A stretch of DNA of 64,000 bases, from positions 186,001 through 250,000 of the forward strand of contig JAQDDS010000002.1 of the NCBI GenBank assembly GCA_027665725.1, in the 5' to 3' direction. The notes beneath the pieces are model-generated. The model ran no database searches, was not told the DNA's origin, and saw only the letters and a list, made by a program, of their open reading frames with translations. Position 1 is the stretch's first letter. Each line of letters begins with the position of its first letter. This DNA is from Streptococcaceae bacterium AF77-01CM03A. Lineage in GTDB: Bacteria; Bacillota; Bacilli; Lactobacillales; Streptococcaceae. This document shows positions 20,220 to 32,233 of this stretch, one piece after another. The translations under genes were made by a program, and so were the position numbers.

Positions 20220-21098
20220 ATGACAAAAGAAGTTGGTGTCGGTCAGGCACATAGTAAGATTATTTTAATAGGAGAGCATGCGGTGGTTTATGGCTACCCA
20301 GCCATCTCTTTACCTCTTTTAGAGGTTGAAGTGACTTGTCGGGTGGTTCCAGCAGCGACACCATGGCGTCTGTTTAAAGAAGACACCTTGTCCATGGCTG
20401 TTTATGCGTCTCTCGAGTATTTAAATATCAACGATGCTTGCATTCGTTGTCAAATTGACTCGGCTATTCCTAAAAAACGTGGGATGGGTTCTTCAGCAGC
20501 CATAAGTATTGCGGCCATTCGTGCAGTATTTGATTATTACCAAGCAGAACTCCCACATGGTGTTTTAGAAATTTTGGTCAATCGAGCTGAAATGATTGCC
20601 CATATGAACCCTAGTGGTTTGGATGCCAAGACCTGTCTTAGTGACCAACCTATCCGTTTTATCAAGAATGTAGGCTTTGAAGAATTAGCCATGGATTTAT
20701 CAGCTTATCTGGTCATTGCAGATACTGGAGTTTATGGACATACTCGTGAAGCTATCCAAGTTGTTGAGAGCAAGGGCAAGGATGCTTTACCTTTCTTGCA
20801 TGCGCTAGGAGAGTTGACACAAGAAGCAGAAAAAGCGATAAAAACAAAAGATGCCGTGAAGCTGGGAGAAATTCTAACCAAAGCTCATGGAAATCTAAAG
20901 GAAATCGGAGTTAGTAGACCTGAGGCAGATGCCTTGGTTGAAACTGCTCTTGACCATGGTGCTCTAGGTGCCAAGATGAGTGGTGGTGGTCTAGGAGGTT
21001 GCATCATCGCCTTGGTTGCTAATGTCAGTCAAGCACAAGAACTCGCAGAAAGATTAGAAGAGAAAGGAGCTGTTCAGACATGGATCGAAAGCCTGTGA
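20220..21098 (+). CDS. mvaK1: mevalonate kinase
   Basis: GHMP kinase that phosphorylates mevalonate, the first of the three ATP steps toward isopentenyl diphosphate. It has 292 residues, with the GHMP phosphate-binding loop KKRGMGSSAAISIA and the C-terminal KMSGGGLGGCIIAL motif. It starts a compact operon: mvaD begins 19 bases before this gene ends. The streptococcal mevalonate kinase is known to be feedback inhibited by diphosphomevalonate in pneumococcus. HMG-CoA synthase and reductase are not in this window. No clear promoter was found in the 120 bases upstream beyond an A+T-rich TATAAT near 20145. Confidence 0.95.
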   Translation: MTKEVGVGQAHSKIILIGEHAVVYGYPAISLPLLEVEVTCRVVPAATPWRLFKEDTLSMAVYASLEYLNINDACIRCQIDSAIPKKRGMGSSAAISIAAIRAVFDYYQAELPHGVLEILVNRAEMIAHMNPSGLDAKTCLSDQPIRFIKNVGFEELAMDLSAYLVIADTGVYGHTREAIQVVESKGKDALPFLHALGELTQEAEKAIKTKDAVKLGEILTKAHGNLKEIGVSRPEADALVETALDHGALGAKMSGGGLGGCIIALVANVSQAQELAERLEEKGAVQTWIESL

Positions 21099-22019
21099 CA
21101 GTACGTTCCTATGCCAATATTGCCATTATCAAATATTGGGGAAAGAAAGCAGAAAAAGAGATGGTTCCTGCAACTAGCAGTATCTCTCTAACCTTAGAAA
21201 ATATGTATACGGAGACGACACTTTCTCCATTACCAGTAGATGCAACCGCTGATTCCTTTTACATCAATGGTAAGTTGCAAAATGAAGCTGAGCATGTCAA
21301 GATGCGTAAAATCATTGACCGCTACCGTCCTGAAGGAGCAGGTTTTGTTCGTATCGATACCAAGAACAATATGCCTACAGCAGCGGGTCTTTCTTCAAGT
21401 TCCAGTGGTTTGTCTGCTCTGGTCAAAGCTTGTAATGCCTATTTCCAATTAGGACTAGATCGTAAAGAATTGGCTTTGGAAGCTAAGTTTGCATCGGGCT
21501 CTTCATCTCGTAGTTTTTATGGCCCTTTAGCAGCTTGGGACAAGGATAGTGGAGAAATCTATCCTGTCGAAACTGACTTGAAGCTAGCTATGATTATGTT
21601 GGTCTTGGAAGACCAGAAAAAACCAATCTCTAGTCGGGATGGCATGAAACTCTGTGTGGAAACCTCGACGACTTTTGATGAGTGGATTCGTCAATCTGAA
21701 CAAGACTACAAGGATATGTTAGTCTACCTCAAGGAAAACGACTTTAAAAAAGTTGGGGAATTAACAGAGAAGAATGCTCTAGCTATGCATGCGACGACCA
21801 AGACTGCAACTCCACCTTTTTCTTATCTGATAGATGCGAGTTATGAGGCTATGGATTTTGTTCGCCAGCTACGTAAACAAGGTGAGAATTGTTACTTCAC
21901 CATGGATGCGGGGCCTAATGTCAAGGTTCTTTGTTTAGAAAAAGACTTGGAACATCTATCAGAACTCTTAGGTCAACGCTATCGCTTAATCGTATCAAAA
22001 ACAAAGGACTTGAGCCAAG

Positions 22020-22033
<14 letters not shown>
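21080..22033 (+). CDS. mvaD: diphosphomevalonate decarboxylase
   Basis: ATP-dependent decarboxylation of diphosphomevalonate to isopentenyl diphosphate. It has 317 residues. The N-terminal SYANIAIIKYWGK and the GHMP loop TAAGLSSSSSGLSAL are visible, as is the C-terminal TMDAGPNVKVL. A GAAAGGAGC ribosome site lies inside the end of mvaK1. It overlaps both neighbours (19 and 14 bases), which points to coupled translation. Confidence 0.96.
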
Positions 22034-24012
<1,979 letters not shown>

Positions 24013-24014
24013 GG

Positions 24015-24043
24015 AGGTCGGGATTTTGGTCCCGGTCTTTTTA
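24015..24043 (+). terminator. candidate terminator of the mva operon
   Basis: Hairpin with core TCGGGA / TCCCGG around TTTTGG, followed by TCTTTTTAT. The stem is short. Confidence 0.6.
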
Positions 24044-24106
24044 TCATTCCTCAGACTGATGTGACATTTTGGTTTTGTGATACAATAAAATAAAGAGGAC
24101 GGATAC

Positions 24107-24805
24107 ATGCGAAAATTTCAAATTTTTCTATTTATTGAAGCTTGTTTATTAACAGGAGCTCTGATTATGATGGTATCAGAGCATTTTTCCCGTTTTCTAC
24201 TAATATTGCTCTTGTTTTTACTGCTGATTCGATACTATACAGGTAGACAGGGTAATAACTTCATTTTAGTGGCGGTGAGCATCCTATTTTTCTTTATCAT
24301 CATGCTCAATCCCTTTGTCATTTTAGCCATCTTTGTAGCCTTGATTTACAGCCTGTTCTTACTTTATCCTATGATGAACCAAGAAAGAGAAGATACCAAT
24401 CTGATTTTTGAAGAAGTTGTGACGGTGAAGAGAGAGAAAAATCGCTGGTTTGGGAACCTTCATCACTTCTCAAGCTACCAGACTTGTCGCTTTGATGATA
24501 TCAATCTTTTTCGTCTCATGGGGACGGATACCATTCATCTAGAACACGTGATTTTAAGCAATCATGATAATGTCATCATCTTGAGAAAACTGGTCGGTAC
24601 GACTAGAATTATCGTACCAGTGGATGTGGAGGTCAGTCTCAGTGTCAATTCTTTGTATGGAGATTTAACCTTCTTTGACCAGCCTAAGCGAGCTTTGCGC
24701 AATGAACAATTCCATCAAGAAACCAGAGAATATCTCAAGAGTCCTAAGAGTGTTAAGATTCTTTTGACAACCATGGTTGGAGATGTTGAGGTGGTGCGAG
24801 GATGA
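24107..24805 (+). CDS. liaF: LiaF-like membrane regulator
   Basis: Negative regulator of the LiaSR cell-envelope stress system. It has 232 residues: four hydrophobic helices in the first 95 residues, then a cytoplasmic or surface beta-rich domain typical of the LiaF/VraT C-terminal family (residues about 115-232, ending TTMVGDVEVVRG). It overlaps liaS by 4 bases, and liaR follows. In pneumococcus the equivalent genes respond to lipid II-targeting antibiotics. Confidence 0.9.
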   Translation: MRKFQIFLFIEACLLTGALIMMVSEHFSRFLLILLLFLLLIRYYTGRQGNNFILVAVSILFFFIIMLNPFVILAIFVALIYSLFLLYPMMNQEREDTNLIFEEVVTVKREKNRWFGNLHHFSSYQTCRFDDINLFRLMGTDTIHLEHVILSNHDNVIILRKLVGTTRIIVPVDVEVSLSVNSLYGDLTFFDQPKRALRNEQFHQETREYLKSPKSVKILLTTMVGDVEVVRG

Positions 24806-25800
24806 AAAAGCAACCCTATATTTTAATTGGACTCACCTCATTTCTCTTTGTTGCTTTTCTATTTCGAAGCGTTTTTAAGGTCTTAGATTTGGAGTGGACT
24901 TCTCTCTTCCAAGATTTAGAAAAGACAGAAAAAGTCCTCTTTCTAGCTTTGATGTTTAGCCTTGCCCTAGCTTTTTTATTAGTCCTATTTTGGACAATGG
25001 TTGACGAAATTTCAAGAAGAAGAATCCAAGCAAATCTTAAACGTCTGCTAGCTGGTAAAGATATTAAAAGCCTTGGAGATGCTGATTTAGACGCAAGTTT
25101 TAGAAACTTGTCAGGAAAGCTTGGCTTGTTGACAGAAGCTATCCAAAAAGCAGACAATCAGACCTTGGTCAAGGAAGAAGAAATTGTTGAAAAGGAGCGC
25201 AAGCGAATCGCGCGTGACTTGCATGATACGGTTAGTCAAGAAATTTTTGCTGCCCATATGATTTTATCAGGACTCAGTCAACAAGCTTCGAAATTAGATA
25301 GAGAAAAGATGCAAACTCAGCTTCAGAGTGTGACTGCTATTTTAGAAACAGCCCAAAGAGATTTGCGGATTCTGCTTTTGCATTTACGACCGATAGAACT
25401 GGAACAAAAGAGTTTGGTGGAGGGCATTCAGATACTCCTCAAAGAACTAGAAGAAAAAAGTGATCTAAAGGTAAGCTTTAAATATCAGGTAACGACATTA
25501 CCTAAAAAGATTGAAGAGCATATTTTCCGTATTGTCCAAGAATTGATCAGTAATACCCTTCGGCATGCGCAGGCTTCTTGTCTGGATGTTTACCTTTATC
25601 AAACGGAAACGGAATTGCAGTTGAAGGTGGCGGACAATGGTCGTGGTTTTCAGTTAGATGATGGAGACGAACTGAGCTATGGTTTACGAAATATCAAAGA
25701 ACGAGTGGAAGATATGGCAGGGACTATACAATTATTAACAGCTCCCAAGCAAGGATTAGCTGTTGATATTCGTATTCCCTTGCTTGATTTGGATAGATAA
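24802..25800 (+). CDS. liaS: LiaS-like sensor histidine kinase
   Basis: Intramembrane-sensing kinase of the NarL/LuxR-partner class. In 332 residues: two membrane helices with a very short external loop (about 7-25 and 47-68), a HAMP-like linker, a HisKA_3 dimerisation domain with the phospho-His in RIARDLHDTVSQE (near residue 139), and an ATPase domain with NTLRHAQA and DNGRGF...GLRNIKERV. It is coupled to liaF by a 4-base overlap and is 12 bases before the chosen liaR start. Signal and targets are inferred from the family. Confidence 0.93.
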   Translation: MKKQPYILIGLTSFLFVAFLFRSVFKVLDLEWTSLFQDLEKTEKVLFLALMFSLALAFLLVLFWTMVDEISRRRIQANLKRLLAGKDIKSLGDADLDASFRNLSGKLGLLTEAIQKADNQTLVKEEEIVEKERKRIARDLHDTVSQEIFAAHMILSGLSQQASKLDREKMQTQLQSVTAILETAQRDLRILLLHLRPIELEQKSLVEGIQILLKELEEKSDLKVSFKYQVTTLPKKIEEHIFRIVQELISNTLRHAQASCLDVYLYQTETELQLKVADNGRGFQLDDGDELSYGLRNIKERVEDMAGTIQLLTAPKQGLAVDIRIPLLDLDR

Positions 25801-25812
25801 GAGGAAGTAATG

Positions 25813-26445
25813 ATGAAACTATTATTGGTAGATGACCACCAAATGGTGCGTCTGGGTTTGAAAAGTTATTTTGAATTACAAGATGATGTAGAGGTTGTAG
25901 GAGAAGCAACCAATGGCGCGGAGGGAATTTCCATGGCCTTGGAGCTTCGTCCAGATGTGATTGTCATGGATATTGTTATGCCTGAAGTCAATGGGATCGA
26001 CGCAACACTTGCTATTCTCAAAGAATGGCCAGAGGCTAAAATCTTGATTGTGACTTCTTATCTTGACAATGAAAAAATCATGCCGGTCTTGAATGCTGGG
26101 GCTAGGGGTTATATGCTTAAAACTTCGAGCGCAGATGAGTTGCTACACGCAGTTCGTAAGGTAGCAGCCGGTGAATTTGCTATTGAACAAGAGGTGAGCA
26201 AGAAGGTAGAATACCACCGCAATCATGTCGAACTACACGAAGACTTGACAGCTCGTGAACGAGATGTCCTTCAACTAATCGCTAAGGGCTATGAAAATCA
26301 GCGGATTGCAGATGAATTGTTTATCTCCCTCAAGACTGTTAAAACTCATGTTTCAAACATCCTTGCTAAACTTCAGGTTAGTGACCGTACCCAGGTGGCT
26401 GTTTATGCCTTTCAGCACCACTTGGTAGGCCCTGACGAATTTTAG
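25813..26445 (+). CDS. liaR: LiaR-like response regulator
   Basis: NarL/FixJ-type regulator, 210 residues: receiver domain with phospho-acceptor Asp53 (VIVMDIVMPE) and Lys in the LKTSS loop, and a C-terminal LuxR helix-turn-helix (LTARERDVLQLIAKGYENQRIA). Two adjacent ATGs follow AAGAGGAAG. The second was chosen because homologues begin MK-LLVDDH; the first would add one Met. It is the last gene of the liaFSR operon. The adjacent mva operon supplies lipid-carrier precursors, so envelope-stress sensing lies next to isoprenoid supply. Confidence 0.93.
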   Translation: MKLLLVDDHQMVRLGLKSYFELQDDVEVVGEATNGAEGISMALELRPDVIVMDIVMPEVNGIDATLAILKEWPEAKILIVTSYLDNEKIMPVLNAGARGYMLKTSSADELLHAVRKVAAGEFAIEQEVSKKVEYHRNHVELHEDLTARERDVLQLIAKGYENQRIADELFISLKTVKTHVSNILAKLQVSDRTQVAVYAFQHHLVGPDEF

Positions 26446-26492
26446 AGAAGTTTGAAAGCAACTTAAGCATGGAGGAAAAGCGCATCCATTAC

Positions 26493-26522
26493 TTGAAAAA
26501 ATTCGCTACTATATGGTATAAT
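26493..26522 (+). promoter_or_regulatory. tig promoter
   Basis: TTGAAA (26493-26498), 18 bp, TATAAT (26517-26522) with extended TGG. A TAAGGAGAAA ribosome site precedes tig. Confidence 0.85.
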
Positions 26523-26557
26523 GGACTGTATTAAAAATTTTAAGGAGAAATGACAGA

Positions 26558-27841
26558 ATGTCTGTATCATTTGAAAACAAAGAAACAAACCGTGGTGTCT
26601 TGACTTTCACTATCTCTCAAGACCAAATCAAACCAGAATTGGACCGTGTATTTAACTCAGTAAAGAAAACTCTTAACGTTCCAGGTTTCCGTAAAGGTCA
26701 CCTTCCACGTCCTATCTTCGACCAAAAATTTGGTGAAGAAGCACTTTACCAAGATGCAATGAACGCTCTTTTGCCAGATGCTTATGAAGCAGCTGTTAAA
26801 GAAGCTGGTCTTGAAGTAGTTGCTCAACCAAAAATTGACGTAACTTCTATGGAAAAAGGTCAAGACTGGGTTATCACTGCAGAAGTTGTTACAAAACCTG
26901 AAGTTAAATTGGGTGAATACAAAAACCTTGAAGTATCAGTTGATGTAGATAAAGAAGTAACTGACGCTGATGTAGATGCACGTATCGAACGTGAACGCAA
27001 CAACTTGGCAGAATTGGTTATCAAAGATGGTGCTGCTGAAGACGGCGACACTGTTGTTATCGACTTCGTTGGTTCTATCGACGGTGTTGAATTTGACGGC
27101 GGAAAAGGTGAAAACTTCTCACTTGGACTTGGTTCAGGACAATTCATTCCTGGATTTGAAAACCAATTGGTTGGACACTCAGCTGGTGAAACTGTTGACG
27201 TTATCGTAACATTCCCAGAAGACTACCAAGCAGAAGACCTTGCAGGTAAAGAAGCTAAATTCGTAACAACTATCCACGAAGTAAAAGCTAAAGAAGTTCC
27301 AGCTCTTGACGATGAACTTGCAAAAGATATCGACGAAGAAGTTGAAACTCTTGACGAATTGAAAGAAAAATACCGCAAAGAATTGGCTGCTGCTAAAGAA
27401 GAAGCATACAAAGATGCCGTTGAAGGTGCAGCAATCGATAAAGCTGTAGAAAACGCTGAAATCGTTGATCTTCCAGAAGAAATGATCCACGAAGAAGTTC
27501 ACCGTTCAGTAAATGAATTCCTTGGCAACTTGCAACGTCAAGGTATCAACCCTGACATGTACTTCCAAATCACTGGAACTACTCAAGAAGATCTTCACAA
27601 ACAATACGAAGCAGAAGCTGAGTCACGTACCAAGACTAACCTTGTTATCGAAGCAGTTGCGAAAGCTGAAGGATTTGACGCTACTGAAGAAGAAATCCAA
27701 AAAGAAATCGAGCAATTGGCTGCAGACTACAACATGGAAGTTGCTCAAGTACAAAGCTTGCTTTCAGCTGATATGTTGAAACACGATATCACAATCAAAA
27801 AAGCTGTTGAATTGATCACAAGCACTGCAACAGTAAAATAA
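26558..27841 (+). CDS. tig: trigger factor
   Basis: Ribosome-bound chaperone and peptidyl-prolyl isomerase that meets nascent chains at the exit tunnel. It has 427 residues. The ribosome-binding signature GFRKGHLPR is at residues 43-51. The FKBP-type domain (about 150-245, [11 protein letters not shown]) and a long helical C-terminal chaperone domain follow. Codon use is strongly biased, in keeping with high expression. In group A streptococci the same gene (ropA) is needed for SpeB secretion. Monocistronic, with its own promoter and terminator. Confidence 0.96.
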   Translation: MSVSFENKETNRGVLTFTISQDQIKPELDRVFNSVKKTLNVPGFRKGHLPRPIFDQKFGEEALYQDAMNALLPDAYEAAVKEAGLEVVAQPKIDVTSMEKGQDWVITAEVVTKPEVKLGEYKNLEVSVDVDKEVTDADVDARIERERNNLAELVIKDGAAEDGDTVVIDFVGSIDGVEFDGGKGENFSLGLGSGQFIPGFENQLVGHSAGETVDVIVTFPEDYQAEDLAGKEAKFVTTIHEVKAKEVPALDDELAKDIDEEVETLDELKEKYRKELAAAKEEAYKDAVEGAAIDKAVENAEIVDLPEEMIHEEVHRSVNEFLGNLQRQGINPDMYFQITGTTQEDLHKQYEAEAESRTKTNLVIEAVAKAEGFDATEEEIQKEIEQLAADYNMEVAQVQSLLSADMLKHDITIKKAVELITSTATVK

Positions 27842-27852
27842 TCTGAAAAGAT

Positions 27853-27880
27853 AAAAAGCCCACCGAATCGGTGGGTTTTC
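27853..27880 (+). terminator. tig terminator
   Basis: Perfect stem AAGCCCACCG / CGGTGGGTTT with a short loop, followed by a T-rich tail. It lies between convergent tig and recD2. Confidence 0.88.
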
Positions 27881-27887
27881 TTATGCT

Positions 27888-30254
27888 TTATTTTCCGAAA
27901 AACTCTTGAAGGTCATCCTGGCTAATTCCAATCATAGCTGGGATACTGGTCCAGTTTTCTTTGGTCAGAATGTAGGATTGCTGCGAATCAGTCTGATTAG
28001 CGGGTTCAAAAATAGGCTTATTTGCTTCTTCAGAGCTTTCAGTTAAGTCGCTGAAACGTTCAATCAGATAGGTCTTGCGAGCTGTCCCGATGTGCTTGGT
28101 TGCATAGTCAAAGGCCTGAAGTTCACCAAGTAGGATGAGCTTGCTTTTGGCGCGAGTGATAGCAGTGTAGATGAGATTGCGCTCCAGCATGCGCTTGCTA
28201 GCACTGGTAATCGGAAGGATCACAACTGGAAACTCACTCCCCTGTGACTTATGGATACTCATAGCATAGGCGAGGCGAATCTTGTACCATTCATTTCGAG
28301 GATAGGAAACCTCGTTGCCATCAAAATCGATGATAATTTCATCTTGCTTAGATTCAGTGTATTTTCCAGGAATGAGGTCAGTAATATAGCCTAAATCTCC
28401 ATTAAAGACATTGACTTCTGCATCGTTGACCAGATGAATGACCTTATCGCCTGTGCGATAATGAAACTGACTTGCTTCAAAACTAATCTGTCCCTTTTGA
28501 AGAGGATTGAGCAGTTCTTGCATGAGTTGATTGATGGCATCAATTCCTGCTGTACCACGATACATAGGAGCCAGAACTTGGATGTCACGTGCAGGGATGC
28601 CACTTCTAATAGCAGCATCTATGATTTTTTCAATGGTCGCAGGGATATGGTTACTAGCGATTTCAAAGTAGGAACGATCTGCTTTTTTCTGAGTGAAATC
28701 TGCAGGTAAAATTCCTTGACGAATTTGGCTAGCAAGGGTGACAATGGTTGATTCTTCACTCTGACGGTAGATTCTTTCCAAGCGTGTTTGAGGGATACTT
28801 GGAATTTGGAGTAAGTCAGCCAGGACTTGACCAGGACTAACCGATGGCAGCTGGTCACTATCGCCGACGATGAGAATTTTACTGTTAGAGGAGATATTGG
28901 AGAAGAGTTGGTTAGCTAGCCAGGTATCCACCATAGAGAACTCGTCTACGATGATAAAATCAGCATCTAGATAATCTTCCAAATGACTGGTATCGTTGTC
29001 TTCAGTCATACCTAAATGGCGGTGAATCGTTGCACTAGGCAATCCTGTCAATTCATTCATGCGCCGGGCTGCGCGACCAGTTGGAGCAGCTAGGAGAATC
29101 GGTAGATTGCTCTTTTTCTTGAGATCAAGTCCTTCTATTAGAGAATAAACACCAATAATTCCATTGATAACAGTGGTTTTACCTGTACCGGGTCCACCTG
29201 TCAGGATAAAGACCTTGTTTTGGATAGCGTCGCAAATAGCCTGCTTTTGAATGGCATCGTATTGGATGCCTAATTCCTTCTCAACAGTTGCAATATGATC
29301 CTGGATGATTTCTGTTTTTTGTTTATTGGGTTCTTCTTTTTCAAGAATGCGAATGAGGTGATTGTGAATTCCTTCTTCAGCGAAAAAGAGACTGTTATCA
29401 AAGATTTTCGTATCAACCTGTTGAACTTTTTCCTCTTCAATGAGATTGGATAATTCTTGAGCAAGTTGACTGGGTTCTAATTCTACTGGACGTGAGGATT
29501 CAAGCAAATTTAGAGTCTTCTCCAATAAATCTCTAGCTTCAACATAAGTATCCCCACTTTCCATACAAGCATTTAAAAGGCTATGAACAAGGCCAGCTCG
29601 AAAGCGTTCAGGTGCCTGACTTTCAATCCCCAATTCCTGCGCCAATTGGTCAGCGATAGTAAAGCCCAAGCCCTTGATATCTTCTACCAACTGGTAGGGA
29701 TAATTCTCAACGATATCGATGGTTTCCTCTTTATAGGTATCCTGGATTTGAATAGCTAATTTATTGGGAATTCCGTAGTTGGCAAGCTTGGCCAAAACCA
29801 TCTCAGTTCCGTAGTTGAGGCGAAGCGTGGAAACGAAAGCCTCACGACTTTTAGAAGACAGCCCTGAGATAGTTTCAAGTTTTTCAGGATGCTCCAAGAT
29901 TTCATCGATAGTATTTTCCCCATAGAGTTCCACAATCTTTTGGGCAGTTTTGAGACCAATCCCTTTGAAATGGCTACTTGAGAAATACTTGACTAAACCC
30001 TTACTAGTTGGTTTTGCTCTTTCGTAACGGGAAATCTGCAGTTGTTCTCCGTATTTGGAGTGTTGGACAATCTGCCCCCAGAAAGTGTATTCTTCTCCCT
30101 CGATAACATCAGCCATGGTCCCTGTAACAATGATTTCGAAATCATCAAAGTCCTCAGCATTGGTATCCTCTATATCTAAAAGGAGAATACGGTAAAAGTT
30201 GCTGACATTTTCAAAAATAATACGTTCAATCGTACCTGTAAAATAGACTTCCAT
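27888..30254 (-). CDS. recD2: RecD2 family ATP-dependent DNA helicase
   Basis: Superfamily 1B 5'-3' helicase found without RecBC partners, linked to DNA repair and replication-fork maintenance. In 788 residues: an N-terminal OB-like region, helix-hairpin-helix repeats (about 90-200), Walker A GGPGTGKTTV near residue 352, DEFSMVD, and the C-terminal motif VI region (YTAITRAKSKLILLG). It begins after AAAGGAATTAT. It is the last gene of the rnhC-lepB-recD2 minus-strand group, though a hairpin at about 30302-30336 separates it from lepB. Confidence 0.94.
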   Translation of the reverse strand: MEVYFTGTIERIIFENVSNFYRILLLDIEDTNAEDFDDFEIIVTGTMADVIEGEEYTFWGQIVQHSKYGEQLQISRYERAKPTSKGLVKYFSSSHFKGIGLKTAQKIVELYGENTIDEILEHPEKLETISGLSSKSREAFVSTLRLNYGTEMVLAKLANYGIPNKLAIQIQDTYKEETIDIVENYPYQLVEDIKGLGFTIADQLAQELGIESQAPERFRAGLVHSLLNACMESGDTYVEARDLLEKTLNLLESSRPVELEPSQLAQELSNLIEEEKVQQVDTKIFDNSLFFAEEGIHNHLIRILEKEEPNKQKTEIIQDHIATVEKELGIQYDAIQKQAICDAIQNKVFILTGGPGTGKTTVINGIIGVYSLIEGLDLKKKSNLPILLAAPTGRAARRMNELTGLPSATIHRHLGMTEDNDTSHLEDYLDADFIIVDEFSMVDTWLANQLFSNISSNSKILIVGDSDQLPSVSPGQVLADLLQIPSIPQTRLERIYRQSEESTIVTLASQIRQGILPADFTQKKADRSYFEIASNHIPATIEKIIDAAIRSGIPARDIQVLAPMYRGTAGIDAINQLMQELLNPLQKGQISFEASQFHYRTGDKVIHLVNDAEVNVFNGDLGYITDLIPGKYTESKQDEIIIDFDGNEVSYPRNEWYKIRLAYAMSIHKSQGSEFPVVILPITSASKRMLERNLIYTAITRAKSKLILLGELQAFDYATKHIGTARKTYLIERFSDLTESSEEANKPIFEPANQTDSQQSYILTKENWTSIPAMIGISQDDLQEFFGK

Positions 30255-30301
30255 ATAATTCCTTTACATTCCTGAATGAAATCTATCATTCAGAATAGAA
30301 T

Positions 30302-30336
30302 GAGAAGAGGCTGAGATTTATATTTCTCGGCCTCTT
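30302..30336 (-). terminator. hairpin between lepB and recD2
   Basis: Stem AGAGGCTGAGA / TCTCGGCCTCT around an AT-rich loop. Read on the minus strand the following tract is only moderately T-rich, so it may be a partial terminator or a processing site. Confidence 0.5.
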
Positions 30337-30343
30337 AGTGTTC

Positions 30344-30958
30344 TTAAAATGTTCCGATACGTTTGAGTGGCCAGAAACGGAATTTCGCCTCTCCAATAAT
30401 ATCTTTTGCTTTAAAAGTACCAACATGTCGACTGTCACTAGATACCAGACGGTCATCACCAAGTAGGAGGTATTGTCCCTCTGGAACAGTGAAGGTAAAG
30501 CTAGTATTGAAGTTAACATCTAAGGTAAAGGCATCAGCTTTTTCAGCAAGACTTCTGAAGTACTCGCCTTTTTTCCCATCCCAGCTATCTCCGGTATAGG
30601 TTGATTGGAGTTTATCCTCTTTAAAGCGTTTGAGATAATCTGCTAGGTAAGGCTCATCGGTTTCTTGATTGTTGATGTAGAGCTTATCATTTTCGTAACG
30701 GATGGTATCACCTGGCAATCCGATGACTCGCTTCACGATATCTTTATTCCCTTCATCCTCATGAGCGACAACTATATCAAAGCGATCGATAGGGAGATGT
30801 TTGACAACGAAGAGAATTTCTCCATCAGCTAGAGTAGGGTCCATAGAGTGTCCTTCTACACGAACATTGCTCCAGAGAAAGAGACGGCTGAGACCTATTA
30901 ATGCAATAATCAGGAAGAAAATTCCCCACTCTTTTAAAAATATTTTAAAATAATTCAT
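30344..30958 (-). CDS. lepB: signal peptidase I
   Basis: Membrane protease that removes signal peptides from exported proteins. It has 204 residues with one N-terminal membrane helix (about 11-29). The Ser/Lys dyad is visible: Ser38 in GHSMDPTL and Lys76 in DIVKRVIGLPGD. The GDDR...SSDSR box is near the C terminus. It starts 4 bases after the rnhC stop, so the two genes are co-transcribed. Confidence 0.95.
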   Translation of the reverse strand: MNYFKIFLKEWGIFFLIIALIGLSRLFLWSNVRVEGHSMDPTLADGEILFVVKHLPIDRFDIVVAHEDEGNKDIVKRVIGLPGDTIRYENDKLYINNQETDEPYLADYLKRFKEDKLQSTYTGDSWDGKKGEYFRSLAEKADAFTLDVNFNTSFTFTVPEGQYLLLGDDRLVSSDSRHVGTFKAKDIIGEAKFRFWPLKRIGTF

Positions 30959-30962
30959 ACTT

Positions 30963-31844
30963 TTACCTTTCTAGAAGTTGCTTAGCTTTTTCAGTGTTTT
31001 TAAAATGCAGCTTTGCACAGAAGCCGAGACCGTTCATTCCATATGCTTGAAGGATTTGGCTAGCTACCTTGTCAGAAGCAGCTCCAGCACCACTTGGAAG
31101 TTGATAGCCTAACTCTCGTCCTAGGTTTTCAAGATTTTCTAGGAAGAGATCACGCGCAATGATGGAGCTAACTGCAACAGCCAAGTACTTGCCCTCAGCT
31201 TTTTCCTCTAGCGTGACTGGATTAGGAAAATGATTGGCTTCATTTTTTAGATACTTTTCATAATTTTGTGAGCTTGTAAAGGCGTCGATAACAATTTTTT
31301 CAGGCTCAACTCCCTTTTGAAGGAGGAGAAAGATTGCTTGATTGTGAAGAGCTACCTTGACAGAAACAGCATTATAGCGTTCTCCAATGACTTCGTTATA
31401 CTTACTTGGCGAAAGAAGGAGTGCTTGATGCTGAATCTTCTCCTTAAGAAGGGGAGCAAGCTGACGAATCTTTTGGTCAGTCAGTGTTTTAGAATCTCCA
31501 ACCCCGAGTTTTCGTAAAAAGTCATGCTGATCAGGAGTTACAAATGACGCCACTACAGCTAGACCACCGAAGTAGGAACCATTTCCAACCTCATCTGTTC
31601 CAATCAAGGGGAAATTTTGCCCGCTAACTACTTGTGCTACTTGATAACCAAAAAAGCTAGCATAGCTTTCAGCAGCTTCTCCTTGCAAGAGGACTTTCCC
31701 AGATGTATAGACGGAAACACTGGCTTGAGGAAGTTTTAAAAAGTAGCGAATATAGGGATTTTTACTAGGAGTGAGTGCATGTTCATGCTTTTGAACAAAA
31801 GCATGAATTTCCTTTTCACTCGGAGTTAATGTGATACTTGCCAT
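30963..31844 (-). CDS. rnhC: ribonuclease HIII
   Basis: Hydrolyses the RNA strand of RNA-DNA hybrids. It has 293 residues: an N-terminal TBP-like substrate-binding domain (about 1-75), then the RNase H core with the catalytic start [15 protein letters not shown] and a further Asp in IVIDAF. RNase HIII differs from HII by that N domain, which supports rnhC over rnhB. First gene of the group. A minus-strand -10 with extended TGG (TACAAT at 31853-31858) lies just upstream, divergent from zapA. Confidence 0.93.
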   Translation of the reverse strand: MASITLTPSEKEIHAFVQKHEHALTPSKNPYIRYFLKLPQASVSVYTSGKVLLQGEAAESYASFFGYQVAQVVSGQNFPLIGTDEVGNGSYFGGLAVVASFVTPDQHDFLRKLGVGDSKTLTDQKIRQLAPLLKEKIQHQALLLSPSKYNEVIGERYNAVSVKVALHNQAIFLLLQKGVEPEKIVIDAFTSSQNYEKYLKNEANHFPNPVTLEEKAEGKYLAVAVSSIIARDLFLENLENLGRELGYQLPSGAGAASDKVASQILQAYGMNGLGFCAKLHFKNTEKAKQLLER

Positions 31845-31884
31845 AGTCTCTATTGTACCATAAAAGCGCTAGAATTGGTAAAAA

Positions 31885-31913
31885 CTGACAAACTAAGTGA
31901 AATTTGGTATAAT
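31885..31913 (+). promoter_or_regulatory. zapA-cvpA promoter
   Basis: CTGACA (31885-31890), 17 bp, TATAAT (31908-31913) with extended TGG; divergent from the rnhC promoter. Confidence 0.8.
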
Positions 31914-31930
31914 ATCTTGAGGTGAATTTT

Positions 31931-32233
31931 ATGGCAAATTTAAATCGATTCAAGTTTACATTTGGGAAAAAAACATTAACGCTGACAACTGAACATGACA
32001 ATCTTTTCATGGAGGAGATTGCTAAAGTTGCGACGGAAAAGTATGAAGCAATCAAAGAACAAATGCCTGGAGCTGATGATGAAACAGTAGCTATTCTCTT
32101 AGCGGTTAACTGCTTGTCAACACAGCTCAGCCGTGAGATTGAATTTGATGATAAGGAGCAAGAGTTAGAATCGCTCCGTTATAAGGTGGTTGCGGCTAAA
32201 CAAGAGCAGAGTAAGATTGAGGATTCCCTATGA
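31931..32233 (+). CDS. zapA: cell division protein ZapA family
   Basis: Small FtsZ-ring-stabilising protein; ZapA dimers bundle FtsZ filaments. It has 100 residues. The start MANLNRFKFTFG was preferred over an in-frame GTG three codons upstream because GAGGTG lies at normal distance before the ATG. The conserved ZapA core (LTLTTEHDNLFMEEIAKVA...ILLAVN) and a C-terminal coiled coil are visible. It overlaps cvpA by 4 bases. Confidence 0.85.
   Translation: MANLNRFKFTFGKKTLTLTTEHDNLFMEEIAKVATEKYEAIKEQMPGADDETVAILLAVNCLSTQLSREIEFDDKEQELESLRYKVVAAKQEQSKIEDSL

Noticed and set aside
27179..27502. Phe/Val-rich 107-codon frame antisense to tig
   Set aside because: Reverse complement of GAA/AAA-rich tig codons; it looks like a membrane protein only by composition.
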